A DNA stretch of 64,000 bases from Tulasnella sp. 424 (lineage: Eukaryota > Basidiomycota > Agaricomycetes > Cantharellales > Tulasnellaceae): NCBI GenBank assembly GCA_019633425.1, contig WSUB01000158.1, positions 1-64,000 of the forward strand. Reading direction: 5' to 3'. Shown in pieces: positions 22,866 through 35,026 of the stretch; the first letter of the stretch is position 1, and each line of letters starts with the position of its first letter. Below the pieces are notes generated by a model that saw nothing but the letters and a program-made list of their open reading frames with translations, was not told the DNA's origin and made no database searches. A program made the translations under genes and the position numbers.

Positions 22866-24190
22866 GTTGGTTCATCTAAGCCACGTGCTTCGGCGACCGC
22901 CGGCTACGCGGGAAACAAACTGACCTCCACCACATCTGTATCGACACCGAACGAACAAATCTTCGCACACTGGAAACTGTCCAAGAAACCTTCATTAGGC
23001 GCTTCCTCGGTCTCGCGGACAAAGCACTCACCGCCTTTCTGTTTACCGAAACAGGCCTCTGGCCGATAGCCTATAGACACCTATCTCCCGCAATACAATA
23101 TCTCGCTTACATAATCACACTACCGGACGCTCATCTAGCAAAGAAAGCTACTCAAGCCGCAGACATCATGGCACAAAGCTCGGGATCGAGAGGATGGTAC
23201 GCAGACATCACTAAACTAATGAAGGAACGGACGGAATTCCACCTACCCCCACTCAATAATGTCACCTCGGAAACCATAGCAGAAGCACAACGCGCAATCA
23301 AAAAAGCACTAACACAGAGTCTGCGATCAAGACTCAAGGACTCCCCGAAAGCTTATCTTGTCCGAGACATGCTATGTGAAACGCAGAATGGTCAACTCGC
23401 TAAACCCACCCTATACTTCCGACTCTATCTCGCAGGGATTCGAAGATCCCACAGACTAGCACTCACTAAACTACTCCTATCAGATCACTCGCTGGCCAGC
23501 GAAAGGATGAGATGGATAAAACACACAGACAGACCACCGCGACAAATGAGAAAATGCAGAATCTGTAAAGAACAGGCCGAAACACCCGAACACATCATGT
23601 TCATATGCGACATGCCAAAAAATACCGGCGCAAACAGATTGAGAAAATCCATTCTAGAGAAACTAGGCATTCACAAAGAGAGAACCACGGATGAGGACGA
23701 AGCGCAAACCGTAATACGCAGAGCAATCCAAACACAACACACGATCGACGAACTAGCGGAATTGGCCTATACCACATATATGTACACAACAAAAACCCAC
23801 ACGGAGGTTTAAACATTCCACATTACCGAAAGGACGAACAGGAGAATAAATGGAGAGAGATACATACGGAGGAAAAAGGAGAAAAGATACACGGAGAAAT
23901 AGAAAAAATGGAAGAGGGGAAGAGATAACAGAGGGTTGTTTATGGCTGGGGGGAACGGGAGGCCAAAGGGTTAGATGGTTGGAAGGATTGCGGAATAGTC
24001 ACCAGGTCGTCGAATGAGGCAACGGCGATCCTGTCTGGCGAAACCCGTTCCAGCTGCCCGCAGCCACCTCGTAAGAGGCTGGTTTGTCGCGATCGAATCG
24101 GAAGATTTCGGAGCACGAAGCACTGGTAAAGTTACATCCGATCTTTGACTAGGTCCCACGGATGTCCCCTACCTACCTACCTACCTACCA
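22866..24190 (+). mobile_element. 5'-truncated non-LTR retrotransposon (LINE)
   Basis: The 3' end of a LINE-type element. It carries the C-terminal end of the polymerase ORF, about 370 nt of 3' UTR and a terminal simple repeat (tacc repeated about five times, 24,166-24,188). Flanks on both sides resemble the region upstream of oxidase copy 1 (about 5720 on the left, about 5815 on the right), where the element is missing. It therefore inserted after that segment was duplicated. The exact left border and any target-site duplication could not be fixed. Confidence 0.8.
22880..23812 (+). pseudogene. LINE polyprotein C-terminal remnant
   Basis: An open frame of about 310 codons following a TAA at 22,877. 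It contains the post-RT segment typical of basidiomycete LINEs: RLRGKQTDLHHI, ETFIRRFLGL, LFTETGLWPIAYRHL, QYLAYIITLP and a C-terminal zinc-knuckle-like CRICKEQAETPEHIMFIC. The endonuclease and the reverse transcriptase catalytic core (the YxDD region) are absent, so it cannot move on its own. The stop at 23,810-23,812 is probably the genuine end of the ORF. Confidence 0.8.
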
Positions 24191-26190
24191 ACTGTCGTGC
24201 GGATCCAATCGATTCCCCCACTTTTTCAAGGAAACCGTTGACGCTTCTGCCATTGTTTTTAAACGACAACCCGGTTACGGAAGTATGATCATAACCGCTC
24301 TATAAAAATGCAGCTGGAGGAAGCCTTGTCAACAAAAAAGTGGAATCAACTGGCAGGTCGATTGTAACTGTTCGTGGAACACCAAACTGCAGATCCTCAA
24401 CGGTGGAAACCGCCTTGTAGTAGCCGTTTCTCTCACCAAGGTCCCCATGCAAGTCTAGCTTAGGTTTTTTCGGTATTTATTATTGCGCTTGGCTTGTGGA
24501 GGACTTCGATGGTTCCTGTTCCTTAATAAAGGGTGAGTGAGCTATGGTACTCTTGGATAACAAAAAGCTTGCTCGCCAAGGCATCTCCCGGATGGTGGAC
24601 GTGTCAAAATGACGGCTCGTCTTTATGGACCCTCGAACGTATGTGGGTCGCTTACGACCTGGGAATCAACGCACTCGACAACGCTACAGCCGTGGTCTCG
24701 GAAAGTACCAGAAGCGTCCCTCTGCGTGGACTGCTCTTGGTTAAAGGGCGCTTTTCTCTTGCCCGTGGCACAAAGCATGATCGGGGTTTCTCGCCGCTTC
24801 TAATGAGGCTGGAAGGAGCCTGGAGGGGTCCTTCAAGTCGCACCCCCGAGTTCATCACGTCCGTCCAATCAAACAGTTGTGACTCGGAGAACAGCACAAT
24901 TTCGAGGGCATCAAGCACTCACCGTATTTGATTAGTACTCGATTCGATGGCCTGCATGGTTGGGTTTCATGGCTAATTCTAATGGGCGACCCGGGTGGGT
25001 CGCTGGAGAAACTCCTTCCGATCGGAAGGCGTGCTGGCTCGGTCAGCATCTCGGGTGATGCGCCCGAGGGAAGTTCGCCTAGGGCGTAAGGGTCCTCGCC
25101 GTACGGGTCACAGTAACCCGCGATCACTTGCTCGCAGACACTACTCGTCCCCCCAAATTGAAACGATCACGAGTGATAACGACTGAAATTTACTCGAAAC
25201 GATCGAGTTCTCTCTCGCAGATGAGAAAATGAAACGGGCATGACGGTATCCTTGGTGGTTTTCACAGATCACAGCCGGCCTCAGCCTGAGCTTTCCGGTG
25301 GCCTAGTTTTCTCGTGATGTGACTAGTACGGCCAACGTTCGGCTTGCGGTTGAGCAGCCTTCCCGCGCTCGCGAGTCTATCGCAGCAACTCGCTACTGGT
25401 GAAGATGGGGGAACGACGGCTTCGAGTTCCAGATTATCGATGGGGGAGCCGATTACATGCCCCAGAGGATTCGAAGTGCAGTGGCGTAATTTACTTGAAC
25501 CTCAAGCGTCAAGTTCGACCCAATTCAACAAACCAAAGGTCCAGGAGTGGCATTCCGGGACCGGTCCCACGGCTCTCGGGGTCCTGTTGCGTTCTTTCAT
25601 ATTGTTGTATTTTCGTTCTACTGTGTACAGTACTTCATATTTACTTGTTTGAATTCCATTGCGCCGTTTCGGGTCTCATGGATAAATGCATCTTCCGTCT
25701 TTGAATAGATTTGTATTGCTTGTGCTCCCGCCATCCCAACGGCCTGCTTTGTAATCGAACGGATGATGGTTTCCATTGGCCCTTGTGGCATTGCTGCGAT
25801 GTCCCTGAACTACGAAGGGTCGCCGATGCGCGGCGTTAGCGGCGACCCCAGCCCTGGACCAATAGGGGGACTCCCCGTATAAAAGAAAGGTTCATTTGAG
25901 GCGTTCTGAACAGGTGTTCGGCGGCAGTGGAAAACGTTTCACGCGCTCATCGAGACGTTTCAACGACCATCCTCCTCTCCTTTCCCGTTCGTTTGGTGGA
26001 TCTCCTCTACTCTTGACGCTATCGCCCTCTATTCACTGTCCGCGGCATTCGGAGACCTCACCACCTTCTTGGGGATCCTAGTTCCAGTGGAGTGCGGTCA
26101 CGACCTGTTCGCTCGGCAGACGCGCAACAGACTTCGGGGCTCCGGAAGTAACCAAAGGAGGCCAAGCGCCCATTCCAGTCTGTAATAGCA
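24191..26190. other. Two-kb stretch without a recognised gene
   Basis: 24,220-24,410 continues the duplicated upstream region of the oxidase genes. From there to 26,190 there are several short overlapping frames on both strands (largest 132 codons, 24,533-24,931 plus) with no recognisable motif and no consistent splice chain. A perfect short palindrome, gcgaccc-gg-gtgggtcgc-like, lies near 24,985. I see no tRNA or rRNA. Confidence 0.5.
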
Positions 26191-28106
26191 ATGTCCAACC
26201 CTCCAGACACCTTGGTAACATCAATAGCAACATCGGTCACGTATGAGTATGTATGGGGTGAGAGCGAAACGATTTCCATTGCTGCTTCCGGATGACATCG
26301 GTATTTCTCCTACACTCCTGACAGTTGCAGGATTCACGTGGGTATTATATGACTGGGTCATAGCCCTGGGCCAAGAGGTTAGTTTCTGTACAAGCGTTCG
26401 CCGAGGCAGACTTTCTAACTAATTGAGCGTGGGATATAACTCTCCCAGATCGACCTTGTTTGGGTAAGGCGGATTACGGCACCCTACCTCATCATCTGGT
26501 TGATGTAAGTTCCGATTTAAATCCACGTCTTCCCCTGTCTTCAAATAGCGACAACGGCCCGGAGCGTGGAAGTCGAAGTTGATCTATGCCTTTATCCGTT
26601 ACTATGGACTCGGGTTTATGACGGTGCGTCCTTTCCTTCTTACTAGTACTCCCAACAATACCAGATTTTTCCTAACTTCGGCTTTGTTCCCTATCCGGTT
26701 GGCATATCAGTTCAATGTCATAGTAATGACGCGCAGCAACTGGAGCGACGAATTCTGCCATGTGTATTTCCAGTTGATTGGCGTGCTTGGTTTGGCTCAG
26801 ATGTGCGCGGGGCAGGGTGCTCTTCTATTGAGACTATTTGTGATGTGAGGTGGGCTTTCTGTCGTTCACTGAGCCGAGCTAATCCAACGCCCTGTATGCT
26901 TGCATAAGGTATGAGCGCTCATTTACAGTCATGGTCCCCAGCATCACGTTATTTGTCATTGAGGTCGTTTCCATGATTACGATATACTTCGTAGATAGTC
27001 AGCATCTCATTCGTGAGTATGACTCACTCCATGTTTTGGAGTTTCCGCCTCCTGATCGAATCCGCAATTCTCGTGTCGTATTTCGTCTGTGAAACGACGT
27101 GTTTTTATGTTTAATCGCAGTCTTCCCTACGCCCGCACCGGCCATAGGGTGCCAGGGCTTGGGTCATCGCCCAGAAGTGGGGAAGGTCTATTGGTTCCTT
27201 TGTAAGCAATCATTCCATTCCCGAACTTTGGCTATGAGCTTATCCATCCACTTGAATCTCACTGGAATAATTTGCCAGCTCTATCTTTTGAAACCTACCT
27301 ATGCGTGCTTGCGTTGTGGTCGGCATATTCCCACCGGAAAGCATCTGGCACGAAGAACTCTAATATCCTAACCATTTTAATACGGGACTCCCTGCTTTGG
27401 TATGTCTGCTTGAGTGCGTGGTTGCTTTTGAGTGCTCTGGGCTTTATGACGGGAACGGTTAGTTATAAGTCTGCAAAGGGCGGGCGAGTTAGAGCTTCTA
27501 ATACCCGGGTCTTGTTTTCTTTAGACTATGCTCGCCTCGGTCGGGATACCGTAAGTAATCCTCGATGCTCGCTCTCCCGCGGCATTAAACATATGTATAT
27601 AACAATACCCACTCAGGGCTCTGCAATGCACGATGACAATCGGTGGTTCTCGTTTCCTCCTCAACTTGCGAGCCGTTTATTTCGCGTCCACCCGAAACAC
27701 AACGTCCTCGCTTCAAGGCAGCCGCTCGGGTGGTACAAATCTTACTCAGACCAAAGGAACTGTCGGAAAATTCCGCCCGTCTGCGTCCAACTTGCTGGAC
27801 GAAGGCGAAGGCGGGGAGAGGGATAGTGGAGGCTCTATTGAGATGGGACTGTGGGTGAACGACGCCCCGAGGACGCATGATGAAGATCGGCCGCCGTCTC
27901 CGCCCGTGATTATGCTTCAGCCGGTCCCCACAAACCGAAGGAAGCAGCGCGCATGCTCAACGCAGTGCTCAAGTATCGTAGGGCTCCGCCAACCGGGCAA
28001 CGAGCAAGAACCAGGGGTCTGGGCATCGGATTTGTCCCATCTGGCCCACTCTTCTACTAGACTTTGTGGTCAACATCCCCAAAGCTCCGATTCGGACGTA
28101 CCTTAA
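26191..28106 (+). CDS. DUF6533-type integral membrane protein
   Basis: Predicted 405 residues from ten exons: 26191-26257, 26331-26377, 26449-26463, 26549-26623, 26711-26844, 26909-27012, 27121-27201, 27279-27457, 27525-27550, 27617-28106 (1218 nt, open). The N-terminus has the DUF6533 signature: WVLYDWVIALGQEIDLVW followed by a basic turn and KLIYAFIRYYG. Several hydrophobic segments follow (QLIGVLGLAQMCAGQGALLL, ITLFVIEVVSMITIYFV, LLWYVCLSAWLLLSALGF), so it is a multipass membrane protein. Before a polar C-terminal tail lies MTIGGSRFLLNLRA, a motif common near the end of this family. The function of the family is unknown; receptor-like roles have been guessed. The 15-nt exon 3 was chosen because it restores the signature. 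Confidence 0.82.
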
Positions 28107-28702
28107 TACCGTTTGAGTCCTAGTTTCCAACTTTGATTTCACTATTTATTCCATATTTATCCACTCTATGTTTTGATTTCAATTTTGTCACTGTTTCCCT
28201 GCTTAAGCTCGCCGCCGCAACGGGTACGACGAAGGGCGGATGGCGATGCATTGACCACTCTCTAATAACCAGGCGGTACTGTTGTGAGCTGGTGAAATCT
28301 GGCAGATCCCCGACTCTCTGATTAAGCGAAGCTAACAAAGGGATAGTCCAATCACTGCGTAGAAGCGGATTACAAACTTAACCAATCATATCGGCAGCTC
28401 TCCTGCCCTGCTACCTTCGGTCTCCTTCCTCCTCCGTTGTTTGTATGCGGGCGAAGGACGGGCGTTTTTGCCATGAGCGCGGTCGCCGCAGGTGGCCTTT
28501 ACCCCGCCAAGCGACAGGGAATAGCACCACAGGTGAAACCGAGCCGCACTTCTCATTAGGCCTACGGTCTTCGAAAAGAAGTTGCCGCGAAAAGAGCGTC
28601 CGGCCGATTCACGACCCGCTTTGGAACTATGACTTGCCACTCGAAGCTCATTCAAGACGGACTTATAAATTTATAGACCATACGGGGAACCTTTATCAGC
28701 GG
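28107..28702. other. Convergent 3' spacer; no gene seen
   Basis: Lies between the ends of the DUF6533 gene and kinase C. Short frames on both strands show no family motif. Confidence 0.55.
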
Positions 28703-31276
28703 TTAGAAATAACCCAGTCTCACAGAAAACTCACACCACGCTGGCGCCGAGTCCGATTCACGAATGACGGAATCAAGAATATCCACGCAATCGCTCGCGC
28801 TCGGTCTTTCGCTATGATTCTCGTTCCAACACTTCCTCACAAGCCCAAGTAACCGACTAGGGAGGAGATTGGCAGCTGGTTTGGGCTCAGGCGTTGAATC
28901 CATGTCCAGCCATAGCGTTTCTGAGAGATCAAGAAAAATTGTCGGACGTTGACGGCCTTCGAACGGCTGTTTTCCGCATAACACCTGTTCATACCAAGGA
29001 TAAAGGTGTCACTTGACTGAAAAATCGCATCACAAGCTAAACTCTTACCGGCAGGACTATGCATGCCCAAGACCAGATATCTGCCCTCGACGTAATCAGC
29101 CCGTCCTCGATTACTTCAGGGCTGCACCAAAGATATTCGTCATTCTCCGAGCTGAGTAGTCTCTTCCGCATCAGTTGATAATCGGCGGTGATATCCGACA
29201 GCACGGCCTTTCCGTCGTCATTGATGAGCACGGTCCACTACATGTCAATTGTGCGACGGGAAAAATGCGCAATCAAGTTAGCTCTCCTTTTGCTGTAGCA
29301 GAACAGATGGACGGACAGGGTTGAGGCTCCCATGTATCATCTCTACGGCAGATGAATGAAGATACTGCAGCCCTCGAGCGATATCATTGAGCTATGTTGT
29401 GTTTGGAGTCTGTCAGCGGAGTTGATTGACTCGTGAGCCCAAACGTACCAGCTTTAGTCTCGCACCTAGTCCCAGCTTAGGCCTCCGCAGATGATCAAGC
29501 AGATTTCCATTGCGCATCCACGGCGAGATGATATAATACGCGCTGAAATCTCGCTCCATGGAGTACCCGATAAGCTCGAGCAAGTTCTCGTGGTCGAGTG
29601 TCGACAGCCGATTGATTTTTTCCGGTAAGTTCTTCAGAGTTATAACGGTTCTTCAGTGATGAAACATGTCGACACTGTCACGCTCACCATGTGCAAATGG
29701 CTGTCGTATATCCATAGTTTCTTCACTGTGACCTTGACTGCCTCGTTGGAGCCGTCTTGTAACGAGAACTCGGTGACATCGCAATCGTATGGATGCTGTA
29801 GGTCCCGTGAAAGGGTGATACTTGCAAGAGGAATAAATATACCTCTCGGTAAACGCGAAGGCGAGGGCTTCGTAACATACGCTGACGGTTAGCGATGCAC
29901 GTTTGCTGAGGACGATGCTGGAAGGAGAGTATACTTTACCTGGGCGATTATCCCGAGAAGTTTATCTATACATTCCTCCGCATCCGGCCTGTGGTGAGGC
30001 TCAAAACTCCAGCACTCTCTCAGGATTTGGGTTACCCTGAGGGGCATGGATGATGTATCTGACGGTTCCGGCGATTTGCGGGTACCCTCGGGCCCACAAA
30101 TTAAAAATAGCCACGGAGTCTCACCCCGGCACTCGTGGTAGGGAGGCCTGTCGGTTAACATCTGTCAGGCGGTAATACTTTAATCAGCAACAGGAGGTGC
30201 TCATGTTCAAAACCCCATCACGCATACCTCCAAGGCAAGACAACCCCAAGACCAGATATCGCTCGACGGCTCTCGTAAAGTTTCAAGCAGGACTTCAGGG
30301 CTGCAATATCGGACTGTCCCTTTGAAGCCACGACTCGTACTTAGTCCACTTGGTTTATCTTCCATCACCCTGGCGAGCCCGAAGTCAGAAAGTAAGGCAT
30401 TGACTTTGTCGTTGATGAGCACGTTGAGCTATTTCCAAAAGTTTTGGTCAGTTAAAAGTGAAACGATTATGCACAGCTTCACTACTCATCCCAGTAATTG
30501 GCTCAGGAGGGTCCGAGTTCAAAATCGACGTACCGACTTCAAGTCTCCGTGCACAATAGGTGGATTTCTTGAATGAAGATAGGCAAGCCCCTTGATCGTA
30601 TCGAACAACTGAAACACGTTGTGGAGTAGTATCATAATTTTACAGTCAAAAAAGGGTGAATCCGATCGAACTTACCAGTTCTAGTCGTCGTCGCAAGGGT
30701 GGTGCTTCTCTAGCTAGGTAATTTTTGATATTACCATTTTTCATGTACGGGGATACCAGATAAGCCACTGTAAAGTCTTTGCTGAGATAATATCCCGTAA
30801 ACTCCAGGATGTTTGGATGTATGCACGGCGCCCACACTTTCATCTCCCTGGCCAGGCGCTTAGCGATATTAAGGGGTGTACATAGAAAGAGCGAAACGTA
30901 TTGTCAGATGATCGGCTTCCCAGATGCAATGAGAGTCCTTGAGCTTACGAATGCACTTCTCAACTCCATTCCTTCAGCCTTTCTGGTCTGGAGCTCCTTC
31001 ACGGCGACGGTGGTTGGCGTTTCGAGCCATCGTACCCAGGTACCGGACCACAAGTCTGCTAGTTTCACCGTTCCAAAACCTCCTACACCGAGCGTCGTTT
31101 CCCGAACCCTGAGTCTATAGCTGGGAATAAAAAAGTTCGACAGTGATTGAAGTGCTTCCTTCTGTGTACTTCGTCTGTCAGAGGTCACGCAGAACGGATT
31201 ATTTACGAGTGGGAAATCGGCTTACCAAGGTTTCCGGATTAAGGTCTCCAAGTTCAAACTCGGGTGTGTCATCCAT
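28703..31276 (-). CDS. Tandem kinase-pseudokinase protein C
   Basis: Predicted 617 residues from eleven exons: 31226-31276, 30949-31161, 30676-30858, 30534-30608, 30228-30428, 29940-30161, 29688-29867, 29449-29631, 29317-29391, 29049-29237, 28703-28984 (1854 nt, open). Domain 1: GVGGFGTV (42-49), VAVK Lys72, HGDLKS Asp171, DFG 189-191, YCSPEV, so active by sequence. Domain 2: HENLLELIGYS, YIISPWMRNGNLLDHL, YLHSS, then HGSLNP (Ser458 for the catalytic Asp) and DIT (476-478) for DFG, WCSPEV, IWSWACIVL. It is the least decayed of the pseudokinase halves and may still bind nucleotide. It is a dispersed, inverted paralogue of A and B with no oxidase beside it. The 3' splice site before exon 7 (AAG) is the weakest part of the model. 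Confidence 0.85.
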
Positions 31277-32197
31277 TTATCAAGTAGCGAATGAGCGGGA
31301 CGGTGTGATGTACGAGGTGTGGGAAAACGGTGGTAACGGGTAACTGAGCGGGACAAGGGAAGCCTTGGCGCTTCTACGCCGTCTCGGTCATCGCCGGATT
31401 TACGGTGTTCCTCGACCGCAGCCGGGATGCCAGCATTGTTAAAACCTGGAGGCTTGGAGGTTGGGACATCACCAAGAGAGAGCTCCTACGAGAATTTAGA
31501 CCACAACTGTTTGCTTTGCTATTACTTGCCGGTGGTTGTGGCGGTTCCTGATTATGGTCGGATCCATCCTCCCATTCGATATCCGGCGGGGGGCGGCACC
31601 TTGGGTAGGTTCGGAGATGTATATATTCATCAGTTTCTCGACTACCTGCATCCATAGAATACATTACTTGAATGGCACGTCGACCTTCTTGGCGATAGCA
31701 ACTTGTAAGAGCAGCCCTGCAGCGCGGGCGACTTTCAAGTCACTTCTGAAATTCCTGGAATCGAAAATCCACGCGGCAGTATTACCACTGCCGGTTAGGG
31801 TCGGCCGCAATGAGCACCATTGACAGGTGGTATGGAGGCCTCGGACGTGTGGCGGGCTTCCTACCTCCGGGCTGGCAAACAAGCCGGCTTCAAGAGGCGT
31901 GAGAAATTGACGTCATACCGTTCCGTTGGCGAACAACACCCGAGCTCCATCCAAGCCTTCAGCCTGTTGCCTCCACAACTCTTCTTTGCCAGTGTTACTC
32001 AGTGTCTTCTATGACTTAATGTTAAGCACGTGCCTCGTGGGCGATCACATATGATCGGCAGTGACGTAGGGCGCCAAGCCCGAAGGAGCATAAAAGGCTA
32101 GGGTCGGTGACTTTTGAATACCATTCCCGAATCCACTTCTTCCTACCAAGATACCAAGTATCGCTCAATTCATCAAACTTATATCCGACTATCATTA
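31277..32197. promoter_or_regulatory. Divergent region, kinase C / glutamate-cysteine ligase
   Basis: About 920 bp between two starts facing apart. A TATA-like gcataaaagg lies at about 32,089, roughly 110 bp before the ligase ATG. Short frames (for example 31,374-31,664 minus, 96 codons) have no supporting motif. Confidence 0.4.
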
Positions 32198-35003
32198 ATG
32201 GGTCTCATCGTCGACGGTCCGGTCCTACCTTGGGACCAAGGAAAAGGCTTCGCTGGTCACATCAAAGACCACGGAATCGCGCAACTGCTCAACGTTTGGA
32301 AGACATCGAAAGACCGCCGAGGAGCGCCATTCAAATGGGGAGAGGAGGTAAGCATCGTCGTAAACCTGTCAATTGCATGCGTACGCACGTGGACTGAAAA
32401 TCCGTTCCGAGTAGATCGAATGCATGGTCATTGCTTTCAACGACCCGGAGAAGAACGCCAAGCTTGCGCTATGTCAGGAGGACGTCTTGCCTAAATTAAA
32501 GACATATGTTGCCGAACACGGTGGACAGAGGTGAAGGAACTGCAGCGATATCAGTCTGAACAAGGCTCATTCTGACCTGAAATTTCCTTCATTTTAGTCG
32601 TTCTATGCCCTCTTTCCAATCCGAATACGGCAGGTACATGATAGAATCAACACCCGGAGTACCATACGAAAGTGCGATCTCCGACCTCCTGACAGTGGAG
32701 GCGAACATGCGTCAGAGGTTAGTTGTAGATCTCGTCTGGTCTTTCCGCCCAGTGCTTGCACCTGACACGACCACCTCAACTAAAGGCGCTCTCTGATCCG
32801 TCAATTCGTCAACAAACCTAGTCACATACCCATGACTCTCACCGTGTACCCCCGAGTGGGCGTTCCAGACGTGTTCACCGAACCACATCGCGTACGAACA
32901 ACGGACGATACGAGTATGTTCTTGCCCGAGGAAGCTATAACGAGCACCGATCCAAAGTACACGTACGTGCAAGCGCTCTACAGGGCGCCTTAAACAGTAA
33001 ACTGAGCGCGTTCTCCTTTTCGTCTTGCCCTGCAGGACCATCGCTAATGGGATCGATTCGCGGAGAGGTCACAAACCTATAATCAACTTGCCTATCTTTC
33101 GAGATTCGAATACGCCCCAGCCGTTTCGAGACCCCACTGTTCCTCCGGATTGTACCGGCGAGTACGAGCGCTATAGGATTTGTCAACGAACGCTAAATCC
33201 TTGCTCACCTGCTCTCTAGAAGCGCTTCCTGATCACATCCTCCTCGACGCGGTTTCATTTGGTCCCGGATGCTGCTGTCTTCAGGTTACCATGCAAGCTA
33301 CGGATATCGACCAAGCGAGGGTTTTGTACGATTCTTTGATCCCTCTTGCTCCTATTATGGTGCGTCGAGCGAGCCATTTTAAGCCATTTCGCATGCTCAC
33401 CCCATACGTTCGCTAGCTCGCGTTAACCGCAGCTTCGCCAGCATACAAAGGATTCCTATCCGACCTCGACTGTCGATGGGAGCTTTTATCAAAGTGTGTC
33501 GATGATCGAACGAAGGAAGAGGTGAGTTGGAACCGCTTGCGGGATTATGTGGCGGAGGACTGACAGTAATTGCTATTTGGGTACCATCCGCGGGTCGCCA
33601 CCTTCAGCAAAAAGAGCGCCAGATCCCTGATTCAAGGTGGTCTCATGTAAGATGGTACCTTACGGAGGAGGGTAAAAAGTACAACGACATCGAGATGGTG
33701 TATGATGAGGCTGCGTACGAGAAGTTGGTGGAAGCCGGTAAGTGACGTTTGGGGTCTCTAGTACCCATCGTCACCTCATCTTCAGACTGACACGACCTCC
33801 TTACACCGCACGATAGGGATGGACGATATCCTCGCCAAACATTTCGCAAACTTGTACATCCGAGACCCGCTCGTCGTGTACACGAGTCGGCTGGAGCAGG
33901 ATGACGAAAAATCCAACGAGCACTTCGAGGTACGTGCTTCGTAACTTCGTACCTATCAGCTATGATCTCCCGGCGGTTGCTAAGTAAACCAAAACCCTCC
34001 CGTCACATAGAGCATCCAATCAACCGTCTGGCAAACGCTCCGCTTCAAACCTCCCCTACCTCTGAACTGTAACACCGACATGGGCTGGAGGGTAGAGTTT
34101 CGGAGTATGGAAGTTCAGTTGACGGATTTTGAGAATGCGGCTTTTGCGATTTTTATTGTGTTGCTGTCGAGAGCGCTTTTGAAGTTTGGTGGTGGTGGCG
34201 GTTCTGGGAATGTGAGGTGGGGGTTGCCGATTTCCAAGGTGAGAGCGAGTAGGATGTTAGACTTGAGCGAATGTGATGATTTCTCACCTTTTTTCTCTCT
34301 TGGCGTTCCGCCTTACTCAGGTCGAGGAAAACATGAAGAGAGCTCAAGAACGAGATGCAGCGAGGTCCCAGAAGTTTTGGTTCAACACGTCGATAGCAAA
34401 GACGGGCTTAACGTCAACCGAAGACGGGTGTCAGGAGCTGACTATGGACGAAATTGTCAACGGCAAGGTATGGGCATACATTTCCCACTGTGGACCCTAT
34501 TGACCGGATGTGCCCTTGAGAATAGGGGGGAGGATTTGAAGGGTTGATGGGCCTTATCCGGCGTTATCTCGATTCGAGTAAATCTGAGCCGGCAGAGAGG
34601 AGTGAGGTCGGAGTGTATTTAGACCTTGTCAGCGGGAAAGCCAGCGGTACACAAAAGCCCCTAAGCCCTGGATGTCTCGTTACTCATTCACGTTCGATTG
34701 AATAGGTACTGCCAAGACGACAGCGACCTGGATAAGAGACTTCATCCGTTCACACCCGCGGTATCAACACGATTCCGCTATCAGCCGAGAGGTCAACTAT
34801 GATCTGCTGAAGGCCATAGACGCTACGTGAGTGTCGCTGCGCGGCAGTGGTCACCACCTCCATCCGAGTAGCTGAATATCGTTGGTTTCCTCCGACACAG
34901 TGAGAGGGGTGAAAGGGATGCAGATGGCCTTCTGCCTCCTAATCATGTTTCGCGTATTGGCAGACAATCATTAGGGAGAGTGCTTGAGAGTAACGAGCAG
35001 TAG
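32198..35003 (+). CDS. GCS1: Glutamate-cysteine ligase (gamma-glutamylcysteine synthetase)
   Basis: Catalyses the ATP-dependent joining of glutamate and cysteine, the first and limiting step of glutathione synthesis, in the cytosol. Predicted 627 residues, usual for eukaryotic GCL. Exons: 32198-32347, 32415-32530, 32598-32717, 32786-32962, 33036-33151, 33223-33359, 33417-33521, 33608-33737, 33817-33929, 34011-34238, 34321-34467, 34526-34646, 34706-34826, 34901-35003. Hallmarks are the start [107 protein letters not shown] and [12 protein letters not shown]. The exon 5/6 junction (donor 33,152, acceptor 33,222) was picked because it keeps the frame, and is the least certain. The product is essential in most fungi. 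Confidence 0.95.
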
Positions 35004-35026
35004 TGTTAATAATAGTGGTGACACAT

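Noticed and set aside
23930..24140. Possible tRNA or small RNA in the LINE 3' region
   Set aside because: No A-box/B-box pair or cloverleaf arms could be placed here or elsewhere in the window.
24533..24931. 132-codon plus-strand frame as a gene
   Set aside because: No recognisable motif, no splice-compatible neighbours, and overlapping frames of similar length on the other strand.
33152..33222. Frameshift in the glutamate-cysteine ligase gene
   Set aside because: The apparent break is explained by an intron with donor gtaccg and acceptor gaag, which restores the frame into [10 protein letters not shown].
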